Positions 1 to 9,227 of a DNA stretch of 64,000 nt are shown piece after piece. The notes under the pieces were generated by a model. That model worked only from the letters and a program-made list of their open reading frames with translations, made no database searches and was not told the origin of the DNA. Source of the DNA: Oikopleura dioica (lineage: Eukaryota > Chordata > Appendicularia > Copelata > Oikopleuridae); NCBI GenBank assembly GCA_907165135.1, contig OU015569.1:9176501-9240500 (forward strand), in the 5' to 3' direction. How positions within the stretch are numbered: the first letter of the stretch is position 1; each line of letters opens with the position of its first letter. The position numbers and the translations under genes were made by a program.

Positions 1-858
1 CTTGCGAGCCATCAGTCTCTCAGCTCAAGTGTGTTCCAAACAAGGGATATGATTACCCATACGACGAACTTCGATGCGAACGTAAGAGAGATGATCAAAA
101 GCAAATTTATTGACTTGTATACATAGGACCGAAGACCACAACAAAATGCGGCCCTGTTCTTCAGAAATTCCCAAATCTTACTGATGACTTCATCATTAAC
201 TGCATGACCAGCAAGTGCAAATTCGCTCACAAGTCAGGATTTGCCGTCAAGCCCGCTGAAGTTAGATGCAAAGGTACATCTTCAATGTCAAAAGTATTTT
301 AATTTTTTGTTAAGCCAACAAATGGGTGATCCCACCATCAAACCGAAATAACAACGGTGGCATTGATTTCCAGCTTGTAACATTCGACTCGCTGCCAGAA
401 GACACTTTCTGCAAAGGATTTGTAAGTTCTTTATTCTCCTAAAGGCATTTCTTAAAACAATATTTCAGAGTTTGAATGAGCACACAGAAGGCAACTACAG
501 ACCACATGCTAAGGAAGTTCAATTTATGGGACAAGGAATTATTTCAAGACCAAGACCAAGTTGTGATGCCAAGGGTGTTTGTAGCTACTACTGCCCGTCT
601 GATTACAACGGCGGTATGACGAAAATCGGCCGCCCGTTCAAATGTCATAAATCCAAGGTGACAGGAGTGCAATAAAGCAAATGTAAAAATTTGATCTAGG
701 GATGGCTTCCTATCGTTTGGGCTGGCAAGCTGAGCTGTCACGATGTCTTCAATAAGAATAAACTTTATGATGTTGAATCAGGTGATTTATCAGATGATTT
801 TTCCGACTCATCTGAGTCCTCAACGCAGGCAGCGACGACTCAAACAACAGCCATCTGA
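1..858 (+). CDS. Cys-rich secreted protein, 3' part (5' end outside window)
   Basis: Five exons read through in phase: about <1-81, 127-273, 315-421, 469-657 and 700-858, with GT-AG introns of 42-47 bases. The roughly 215 visible residues have regularly spaced cysteines (LKCVPNKGYD, TKCGPVLQKF, NCMTSKCKF, SYYCPSDYNGG, KLSCHDVF) and tryptophans placed as in sushi/CCP-like folds, although I cannot fit a named domain. The protein ends in an acidic and then Ser/Thr-rich tail (ESGDLSDDFSDSSESS, then QAATTQTTAI), which looks like an O-glycosylation region, and stops with TGA at 856-858. No transmembrane segment follows, so it is probably secreted. The start and any signal peptide lie outside the window. 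Extracellular function is inferred from composition only; a larvacean house protein (oikosin) is possible but unproven. Confidence 0.6.
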
Positions 859-1648
859 TTGTCTGAGTGTGCCTGTTTGAAACTGCGTTTGAAACAGGGT
901 TAGCTTACTAATCCTTCTATATTTCAGGATAATTGAACTGGCCGAAAATGTCTCGCCGTCGTCGATTTTCCACTGTACAAAGTTGTCCCTAGCTCAAGAC
1001 CCTCACACGCGCCCCGAAACTAAACCAAAATACCCCTACGTTAATATGCCCAGCTTCTTCTTGTTCAAAGCTTTCGTGAAGAGCGCCCGGTCGCTTCCCA
1101 AGCTGGCAGGGAGCTACCTTACCCTTGCAAACTTTGCGCCTACAAAATGTTTCGTATACACTTCTCATGCGAAGCTGCCTCTAGGAGTGAGGAGATCACC
1201 ATTTATCACCACTGCAGAGGTGGCAGAGACTAGCTTCATTAATCGTTGTTGTCAACTCCAAGTCAATCCCAGTTGGCCGCTGCCAACCGTGAAAGGGCGG
1301 CGCACCGTGGGGCGGAACCTAGCCGTCCTTTCACGTCCCGCTCGCGGCCCTGCTCGCACCGACCCTTATTATGGCAAACATTTTAACATTAAAACAGTAT
1401 CGGTAAAAACATTTACATATCGACCGCAACTACTACACATAAGCAATTCATGAAAAAAAAACTCTTAAATATCTGTGCAAATATTAAATATAAGTAACAA
1501 GGTTACTCACTGAATAGCACCAACTTTGAAAAATAAACTTTCAATATTGTTTTTTAACTCAATGATCACATACGATAGATTTTTTTCTAAGAGAAAGTTT
1601 TTAAAAGAAATAGAATTTATTTTTCTAAAAAAATGAAATACTATAAAT
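859..1648. other. Intergenic, no supported gene
   Basis: A long open frame at 983-1453 has no recognisable domain and unusual composition, so I do not call it. The stretch 1250-1380 is markedly GC-richer than its surroundings. It carries a 9-base perfect inverted repeat (CGTGAAAGG at 1288-1296, CCTTTCACG at 1327-1335) that could form a hairpin. The rest is AT-rich 3' flank of the genes on either side. Confidence 0.5.
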
Positions 1649-3204
1649 TCATATGCATTTTCTGTGGATAAAACTAGCACCATATTCGGCGTATTCTGAG
1701 GCTGTGAGTTTCGCATGATCCGTAAATCCACTGAGTGAAGCCAGGATCGAACCGCCTATCCATACGGAGAACTTTCTGTGCTTCGGTGAGTCGATCTTGA
1801 TGTTGATAGAAGAAGGGACCAGATGTTCAAGCTCAATCGTCAGTCGAGTTCGTAAGCCTTAATCCGAGATAATATCCTGAATATTATAGCTATAAATTGC
1901 AAAACATGCTACTCGTAATGGCTAGATATCTTGCCATAAGTGATTATTATCTCTTCCTGAAAACATGGAGGATCCTCCTGAGAGGACTATATTTTCGTAA
2001 AGTTGTCGTCTGACATCAATGTCCGTCTTCATTATCGATGTGTAAATCTGGTGGTGCATGCCTGGGCATTGTTTACCCATCATTGAAGGGTGAAAGAGGG
2101 CCTCAGTGCACTTAAATCTTTCTTGTCCAATTTTTAACTCCTGCCCATCTGGCATCAGATACATTTCTAAAAATACTTATTTTAAAATATTTCTTCCTCG
2201 AATACCATGCGATTGATCTTTCAGTGCTTCCTCGTAATTCTCCGCCACAAAACAATGTTTCTCCTTTATGTCTCGAACAATTTCTGTCTCGGCAGATGTT
2301 TGAAGCCGATGCCCAGCTGACATCAGCAGTGTTCGCATAAACATAGTAAGCTCTCGTCCGGCAAGGTTGACTCTTGAAACTGCACGGTCAATACCATATC
2401 CATCAAATATCGGTACAAGATGGGTCACTCCCGCACCGGAATCCGCAATAATGCCTGAATAAAAGTCATTTTCAAAAATAATTATTTCTTAAAAAGATGA
2501 TTAAATGATCTTTTGATATAATATCTTAGATATTATATCTACCTGTATTTACCTGTAGTTCGACCTGTCGAGTAAAGTGAAAGAACCGCTTGTAAAGAAA
2601 CATTAAGCCATTTAACTTCAAATTTCTCAAACATCACTTCTGCCATTTTCTCGCGATTTTCCTTTGGGTTGAGTGGTGCATCTGTAAGTAAAACTCCATG
2701 ATCTTCTGGGTCGACTCGTAATTCGTTGAAAAAGGTGTGATGCCAGACCGCTTCCATGTCATCCCAGTTGCAAACTATCCCGTTTTCGACAGGATACCTG
2801 AGTGCGAGAATTCCTCGCTTTTGCTGGGCCACATCGCCAACATAGAATCCCTTCGGGTCACCTATACCTGCCATGATCGGTGTATCTCCTTTAACACGGC
2901 CAACGATGCTGTCTAGGTTTCACAATAATCATGCAAAGAGCTTCTCAGCTATGATGCTCAGTAAACCTTGTGCCTAGCAAAACCGCGCGTGGAGCCTGTT
3001 CCCCAGCGAAGCCCGCCTTGATCATCCCCGAACCTACAAGAAGAGTTAATGAATAAGGTGCGCTCCTTCAGCTAGTCGCCATTTGTTATAATACATTATT
3101 TATCTGGAGATGAAATTAATCCATCGATTTTTGTTTCTTACTCGCAGTACGAGTAGTAGCGCGCTATTACCATTGTCGAGCACGAGCGCTGCTCCTTCTT
3201 CCAT
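1649..3204 (-). CDS. Divergent actin, complete
   Basis: Six exons on the minus strand: 3171-3204 ([12 protein letters not shown]), 2979-3033 ([17 protein letters not shown]), 2553-2908, 2197-2454, 1957-2166 and 1649-1857. The 2909-2978 intron edges are approximate. All main actin landmarks are present: the phosphate loop [38 protein letters not shown] followed by [21 protein letters not shown]-like [38 protein letters not shown], and the C-terminus FIHRKCI (usual IVHRKCF). Many normally invariant positions differ (for example [12 protein letters not shown] for GMGQKDSYVGD, and [12 protein letters not shown]). This is therefore a diverged paralogue, not a standard cytoplasmic or muscle actin. 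Two introns (1858-1956 and 2167-2196) start GA and end AG; the second is only 30 bases. Length is close to the family norm of about 375 residues. Role: ATP-binding cytoskeletal filament protein, inferred from the family. Confidence 0.88.
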
Positions 3205-3404
3205 CTCTCTTTACTATTTTTTGCTGCGTTAAATAATCTCGGCAAAAGTTCTTTGTTGAAATTTAACAACTCGTTTCTTCTGTTTGCATACTGTTTCCTA
3301 CGTCAAAGATCTACGCGTTTATTACAGTTTCGTTCAATAGAGCGCTTTCTTTATTGAGATATCTATATAGTGAGTGGTACGCAGGAAGGGCATTTTTCGG
3401 CTGG

Positions 3405-4568
3405 TCAGGGAAGGAAGAAGTGAATGAGGGCGATCTGAAAGTTATCATAAGCATTACGCAGGAGAAATAATGACCTACAGATATGATGGTGAGAGAAGCA
3501 AAAGGCACTGGAGCAGTTGAGTTTTTGTCGGAGATATCAGTAGCGAGGGTCGTTGTTGTTTCTGTGATTTCTGCTTTGGTAGTAGTAGTGACCTTTTCGG
3601 ACTCTTGCTTGTCTTTATACCACTTTTCGAAATTAGCGTCTCGAATGTCCTCGCTGTAGTTACAGTCGTCGCCTTAACTTTTGCGGAATGGATTAATCTC
3701 CAAGTTTACCATTGTCGCAGATGTAGCAGAAATTTGCACCGCATTCAAAGAGATTGTTGACGAACTTATCACGCTCACTGGGAATGGAACTTGTCAGAAG
3801 ATTCGAAACGTCGAAAGACTCGAAACCGGGCATTTTACATCCTCCAGATTTCTTGTTTTTCGGTTCGCATCTATTAGCTGTTTGTTAGTATTGAACAATT
3901 AATATACTTAATTAATATTTTTCAAATATATGATCGCTTTATTATTCTTGATCGCTGAGAGAGATGAATAATTGCGTTTACCTCTAACGATGCCAATTTG
4001 ATATAAGAGTTATAATGATTCTAGCTTTACCTATCGAAATTCTCGAGAGCTTTTATTGTATTGGGATTGTAACCCGATTTTTCGATTGGTTCGCCCTTCT
4101 TCTTTTCTTGATTCCATTTTTTCACGCAGCCAAAGTTGAAAATATTGTTCTCTAACAAAAATACCTAGTGCATAAAATAACTAACTTACGTTTGTCCTTG
4201 ATCATAAGACATCCTGCTGTTTTGTCGCATTTGATCGATTTAGAGTTCTCGGGCTTGTCACAACTGGTATCAACATCCGCCGCGGTCTTTTCAACATCTT
4301 CTTCCGACTCGAAGTCAGTGAAAAATGGCCCTGCATTTTCGGTTTTGGAGCATGCCTTGCACTTGATGTATCCTAAAATGTTAGATCTATGCTAGATTTA
4401 TCTCGAACAAGCTCGACTGATATCGAGCTCTCCTTACTGCGATTGAAAGTTTTAGAGTTTTCGTGAGCTACGATCTCATGTATCGTAGTTTGTCTCTTTG
4501 AACTTACGTTTATTTTTGGCCTCTAATTGCTTGACGAGTAAAATAGCCAGGAAATGGAAAAGTAACAT
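3405..4568 (-). CDS. Ly6/uPAR-type GPI-anchored surface protein
   Basis: Six small exons in phase: 4508-4568, 4190-4372, 4031-4151, 3710-3870, 3479-3672 and 3405-3434. Exon 1 starts at ATG 4566-4568 and encodes a signal peptide (MLLFHFLAILLVKQLEA). The mature region is Cys-rich: IKCKACSKTENAG, SCDKPENSKSIKCDKTAGCL, NFGCVKKWNQ, RCEPKNKKSGGCKMPG, FECGANFCYICDNGDDCN. The opening C-x2-C and the closing C-x2-C-to-DCN pattern are the three-finger Ly6/uPAR signature. A Thr-rich stalk (VTTTTKAEITETTTTLATD) follows, then a short hydrophobic end (FASLTIISIALIHFFLP) with no cytoplasmic residues, as in a GPI-attachment signal. The insertions between cysteines are longer than in classic Ly6 proteins. Ligand and role unknown; it should sit on the outer cell surface. 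Confidence 0.7.
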
Positions 4569-4664
4569 TTCCAGAGCAGTGGTGGTCTTTTATCTCGTCA
4601 AAAATCAAAACAGTCTGAATGAGGATACATTTATTGGCGGATTCATTTGGAGCAACAAATTTGA

Positions 4665-5090
4665 TTAATTCGGAAGCACGCGATTTCCCAAAGGATCGAT
4701 TCCCTTAGAGCACAAAAGGGAGCCCTGCTCTGGGTCAAATTCAATTTCGGCAAAGTTGTCCGAATCCACGTTAACATCAGCAAAAAAAAAATAAATTGAT
4801 TAAAAAACGTGAACTATCTCGCTCTCAAAATTAAGAAAGAGGCTAGCCTTCTTCATTTTCACAGTTGGAAACTGTCAGCTGCTCTTTCAGACGATTTTTA
4901 AGGTCTGGGAATTTGAAGGTTTATTTTAAGAGTCGATCTCAAAAAGGTTCAACTCTTTTAATTTCGTCTTTGTGTTGCCACATTGAATTCACCTGCTTTC
5001 AAGGGGATAATTCGATTGCTACTAATCCTCTCTGTAGCAATAAGCGTCTATCAATATTACAGTGGGTTTCCCTTCGCTATATACGTTATT
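4665..5090 (-). CDS. Small unresolved gene, C-terminal exons
   Basis: Minus-strand segments that look coding but that I cannot join with confidence. The last exon, ending at a stop at 4665-4667, reads DVNVDSDNFAEIEFDPEQG then SLLCSKGIDPLGNRVLPN. Just upstream a frame around 4850-4930 reads FKFPDLKNRLKEQLTVSNCE, and a third around 5030-5075 reads GKPTVILIDAYCYR. No clear GT-AG pair links the first two; a GC start is possible. The scattered cysteines suggest a small secreted protein like its Ly6 neighbour, but no family is recognised. Confidence 0.3.
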
Positions 5091-5104
5091 CGGTTTTGCG
5101 TTAG

Positions 5105-5893
5105 AAATGTGAGCATTGTTTAATCAACTATGTTTAAAAATAACTCTTTTTTCGTAAAAATCAATATTTTACATTTTCATTATATAATATAAAAAATCGA
5201 ATTTTGATAAAAATAACACAAAGTCCTGATAGATTTATCTTATATAAGAAAATTCAGGTCGACGAGATGAGGAATGTGACATTCCGAATGTCTCTTTGGT
5301 CATTTGGTTCTTTAACGTTATCAAAGGACGCTCGAAATTCTGGGGTCGAGTGAAGTCCTCGCCCTTCGCAGTAGATCGAAATTATCGATTTTATGTCCGA
5401 CTCTCGCCTGCTCTTTAACAACTTTTAATCGGTCAAAACTGTCTCAGAGCTGTGGAATTAAGCGGTTCGTTACGCCATGGTTCTGAGAAGTCTCTGGGGA
5501 TAACAATCTGAAACTCCTAAAAATGCAAATGCGAATTTTATCCACATTTGTCCTCTTTTATCCAAAAATGTATCCGAAAATCTCTTTGAAGTCTCTCTCA
5601 AGCACTCATTTATAAATATCAATTGTAACGCGCATAAATAAAAAAGAAAACAAGTCTTATCCGACTATCGGGCTTACAAAGCAATGCGAGCATCGATCGC
5701 TAGGGAGAAAAGGTCCGACAAGCCTGGCTCTTTGCTGCAATCATTTGATTATTCTGGAGGTCTCGAGACCGTTTTCGACCCGGATAGCTGAGTCACGACA
5801 CATACCAGTTCGACATACCTTTTCTTTTATTTTATGAAAATAATAATTTTATTTACAAGGGTCTTACAGTGCACAGTCAAGATGGCATTTCTG
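5105..5893. other. Intergenic, nothing recognised
   Basis: AT-rich sequence without an ORF that keeps codon structure and without RNA gene or repeat signatures I can support. It probably holds the 3' end and flank of the LRR gene and the upstream region of the small gene to its left. Confidence 0.45.
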
Positions 5894-7916
5894 CTATCTT
5901 CCTTTCTTCGCTTGAGTCATGAACTTACCAATTGTCGACGCGTAATTTTTCAGCACTTTCAAGTTAACTTGTGCCTGAATGAACTTTGATTAGGTAGGAT
6001 TCCTTGTTGCCTCGTTACCGTTGAATTTCCTGAGTACGAAAACTCTCTCAGCCGAGGAAGCTGTTTGATTTTATCTGGTATTACTGTCAAATAATTTCGC
6101 TTTGAGAAGTGAAAAAGAAAGCTCTTACAGTCCGACGGACCGTTAGTTACGGTGGTGAAAGTTTGTTCACTTTCCTCGACATCCAACACTTCCAAAGTTT
6201 TCACCTTTGCGAGGTTTAAAGGAAGGGACTTCAAGCAGTTGTCACTAATCCAGAGCCCTTTTAGACGTCCAACGCAGGCAATCGCTTCCGATATAACTAA
6301 AACATTCGTTTCTTTGTCAAATGAGTTTAGCCACCTTCTATCATATTATTTTCCATGTGTAGATAGCGCAAGTTTGCGAGACAGCAGATTGATGTTGGGA
6401 GTTCTTTCAAACGATTTCTTTGAAGCCAAAGGTAGCGAAGATTAACCAGGTCTCGAATACTTGGATGTATTCTCGTGAGCCTGTTGCTGTTCAAGTATAG
6501 TGTCCTTTAAACGGGATCGCATCTTTTTATGAAATTGTTTTCTGGAATAAAATCCTCGTAGACGATCCTTAGGCTTCTCAGCTTGGTGACGGCAAAGGGG
6601 ACTTCTTTAAATTTGTTATTTTCCAGCGATAGCAGCTCCAGATTCTGAATGAGTAAAATTAAACGGGAGTTGAACAGCGAAGAAAAAAGATATCCCAAAG
6701 TGAGCTGATAATTTTCCTCTCACGATAAATTAGCACGACAGGTGATTACTTTAATTTTATTGCTCCGCTTTGCACTTGACTGTACTTCTCTGACTGAACA
6801 AATCAGAGTCTATTCCGAATAGACTATTCGCGAAATAAGAATAATGAAGACATAAAAGACTGACCTGAAGGCGGCCGAATTCTTCTGGTAGCTCGGTAAG
6901 CTGGACACCAGTCAAGTAAAGTCTTCAATGAGGTTGAAAATGAGGATGCGAATAGAATAGATCTAGGGAGGGTTCCTAGTAATCAAGAAATTGTGACTAG
7001 CATTTGAATGATTATCAGCCTCCCCTTGCAACATTCTGCCAAATAGGGAGCATCTCTGGTATTGCAAGTGAAACATTCTTTTTGGTTATTTCGTGATCAT
7101 TTGCGTCAAATGTTGAGATTCTAGGCGAGACACGATCACGGTGGTAATCTTCGATGGCGTCCTGAATGATAAATACTAATCAAGAGGGAGTACGCAAAAT
7201 ATCTAGAACGTGTCTTCGCAACGAAGCCGCATCGAAAGTGACAAGGAAGTAGAAAATATGAAAATACACACCAAAAGGACGCTTTCTTTCCTCCGCGAAT
7301 ACATCGATCCAGTATCGTCGAGATCGTCGTCCGAGGTCGGCTGGACATCTGAGCGCAATTTTATTCAATCAAAGTAAAAACAAGTAAAAAACTACTGATA
7401 AGGGGAGGGACGCGTGTTCTCCGACCAGCGCATGATGACGGTGCGCGGGAACGATTTCGACTCTGTGGTCTTGAATGATGATGATGGCGGTGTTCGTTAT
7501 GTACCCGATCCGAAGCTACGGATGCTATTGTCGGTCGACGTAGAGCCACGTTCCGTCTTTTTTCGCTCAAAAACGGATCTATTTATTTGAAAGATTATGA
7601 ATCGCTTTAGCGCCTTCCTGGAAGGACTTGGCTGTTCCACGGGCAAAATAGTGTCGGGTGATTGAACTCTACTCATATGTAGCGTGTTGATTGCAGCGCA
7701 GCTGCCCATTTGCGAAGCCGTCGACAGGGGACTCATGGCGCGCCGTGGCGATCCGCGGGAGTGTGTCAGCGTACTAGAAGCACTAGGATTGTGAAAGTGT
7801 GCGTTACGGTTTTCCGAATGTCCGGCGATCGGGATCTGCGGAACATGGTGTTGAAAGGCATCACTCGACGGTGGCAGTTTTCTAGCTCCAGCAGGAGTCT
7901 GGAAGATTGTTTTCAT
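5894..7916 (-). CDS. Leucine-rich-repeat protein (SHOC2/Erbin-like LRRs)
   Basis: Minus-strand gene with start at about 7914-7916 and stop at 5894-5896. Clear exons: 7272-7348, 7025-7161, 6865-6922, 6568-6644, 6335-6504, 6019-6296 and 5894-5974; the N-terminal exon within about 7497-7916 is less certain. At least seven LRRs of the L-x2-L-x-L-x2-N-x-L-x2-L-P type are visible: LYLTGVQLTELPEEFGRLQ, LELLSLENNKFKEVPFAVTK, LYLNSNRLTRIHPSI, LRYLWLQRNRLKELPTSI, LWISDNCLKSLPLNLAK and NYLTVIPDKIKQLPRL. The N-terminal part is Ser/Pro/His/Arg-rich with an acidic TSDDDLDDTGS patch. There is no signal peptide, so it is probably an intracellular scaffold. Intron 6505-6567 starts GA and intron 6923-7024 starts GG. 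The LPxxI repeat style resembles SHOC2, Scribble and Erbin, but no PDZ or other C-terminal domain is seen; the end is a short basic tail (FMTQAKKGR). Confidence 0.72.
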
Positions 7917-7977
7917 TGGTTTTTCCCAGTGCTAGAATAGATTTATTTTCTCCTCTCGTCGATCCTCAAAACGTGCG

Positions 7978-8461
7978 CTACGAATCCAAATCCCGATCAA
8001 TGTTCAAAGTGATTGTGTCATAAATCATGGGATCTCTCCAAGTGGGATTTACGGATGGTTTCCTCACCTCTGTTGACATGGGAAGAATAGTAGCCATGCC
8101 TTCTTTGGCCAAAATAAAATTGATTAAGACGATATATTTATCCTTTCCCCTTTTTATACCACAGTCATACCTGCTGCGTTTGCTCCGGATCAACATTTGA
8201 TACCACTGTTCGAGTGTTTTTATTATAAGCAAGTCCCTTGAAAATCGGTATAGCTTTAACATTAGGCTGAGGAAGTGGCTTTCATGGTTCTCAAAAAATT
8301 CTCCTTCAATTAATCTTATTTTATTTTGAACCATTCCTGGCGTGCTTTAATCTGGGATTTGCGGACAAAATGATTTTGAAACTCGTTATAAGGCTGAGAA
8401 TCCGACGAAATTCTCCGATAGTCTGTATCATAAGACATATGAACATCGCTTGACTTGTAAC
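7978..8461 (-). CDS. Unrecognised protein, C-terminal exons
   Basis: Three minus-strand segments look coding. About 8337-8461 reads GYKSSDVHMSYDTDYRRIS, then a QPYNEFQNHFVRK stretch. About 8170-8245 reads GLAYNKNTRTVVSNVDPEQ. The end near 8040-8110 is either a short tail ending CQQR or, through one more splice, a tail ending NIDRDLDS at stop 7978-7980. The intron between the first two would start GA and end AG. The sequence is hydrophilic and Ser/Tyr/Asp-rich, like a cytoplasmic tail. Upstream exons were not found with confidence and no family is recognised. Confidence 0.4.
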
Positions 8462-9008
8462 CTGTATACAGCGATGTGGATTCAGCTAACGACTTTCCAG
8501 GCTAAGTTAACAAGCCTAATAATTGCGATCTGGATATCGAATCCACATCCCTTTCCCGCATAAGGTCGTGGGCAACTGCCGCTTGTGCGCGCACAGGGAA
8601 CATAATTATTTTGACTCAGGCTTAGTGAGCTTCGTGCGCTGAAATAAAATTTGTATTTTGGAAGGATGCCTTTCCTCTAGGATTCTTCTAAAAGTTACCT
8701 CGGCGCTGCAATGGAAAGTCGACTTGGCGTGTAGGTCATTTTCAACTCTCTAATTAATCTCGTGAAAAATAGCAAATGATATAAATAAACTCAGCGCTAG
8801 AAACGGAAGCTAAGTAAGTTGAGTCCAGCTTTAGAGCGCTAGCGCGACCATTTTAACACCTTTCTATCTTCAGACTGTAAATTAGAACTTGGTCGAGATC
8901 AGTCGCCGCAGAAGCAATAAGAAGCAGGGTATAAATAGCTTTTTAGGCTCTATTTTTGATCCTTCTATCATAAATCTTAATTTTTAGGGAAACTGGTTTC
9001 GATAAAGT
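8462..9008. other. Non-coding, possible intron
   Basis: No supported exon. It contains an inverted pair, ATGTGGATTC near 8474-8483 and GAATCCACAT near 8539-8548, and otherwise AT-rich sequence. It may be an intron joining the segments on either side. Confidence 0.35.
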
Positions 9009-9227
9009 TCATTTATTTCTCTGCAACTTACTGATAACATCTATCGCAATTGGTAACTCTCGCCGTGCTTGCCCACAGACACATGCTTGTAAAGTGATGC
9101 AAAGTGTGGCATTCTGATTGCTAAACAGCAGTCGAAGGACGACAAAAAGATTATCCCGAATTAGTGGCACTTCGATGTGATTCAAGTCGACTGTAAAGAA
9201 GCCCCTCTTTCGTAAATGCACAAGCAT
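9009..9227 (-). CDS. Possible exon of an extracellular protein
   Basis: A minus-strand ORF ends in a good splice donor (ATCA then GTAAGT at about 9028). It carries a beta-strand-like end with close cysteines (TLCITLQACVCGQARREL). That pattern is seen at the end of the last cadherin repeat in some cadherins, which would suit the tail-like exons to its left (7978-8461). The similarity is short and no transmembrane exon was found between them, so this is only a suggestion. Confidence 0.22.
   Translation of the reverse strand: MLVHLRKRGFFTVDLNHIEVPLIRDNLFVVLRLLFSNQNATLCITLQACVCGQARRELPIAIDVISKLQRNK

Noticed and set aside
983-1453. 156-codon open frame
   Set aside because: No domain, no splice context and atypical composition; likely a chance ORF in a GC-richer patch.
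1735-1770. tRNA B-box-like string (GGTTCGATCC) on the minus strand
   Set aside because: It lies inside the actin coding sequence ([12 protein letters not shown]) and no A-box or cloverleaf fits around it.
9009-9227. Naming the segment a cadherin
   Set aside because: Only a short Cys-containing end resembles a cadherin repeat; no transmembrane or catenin-binding exons were found.
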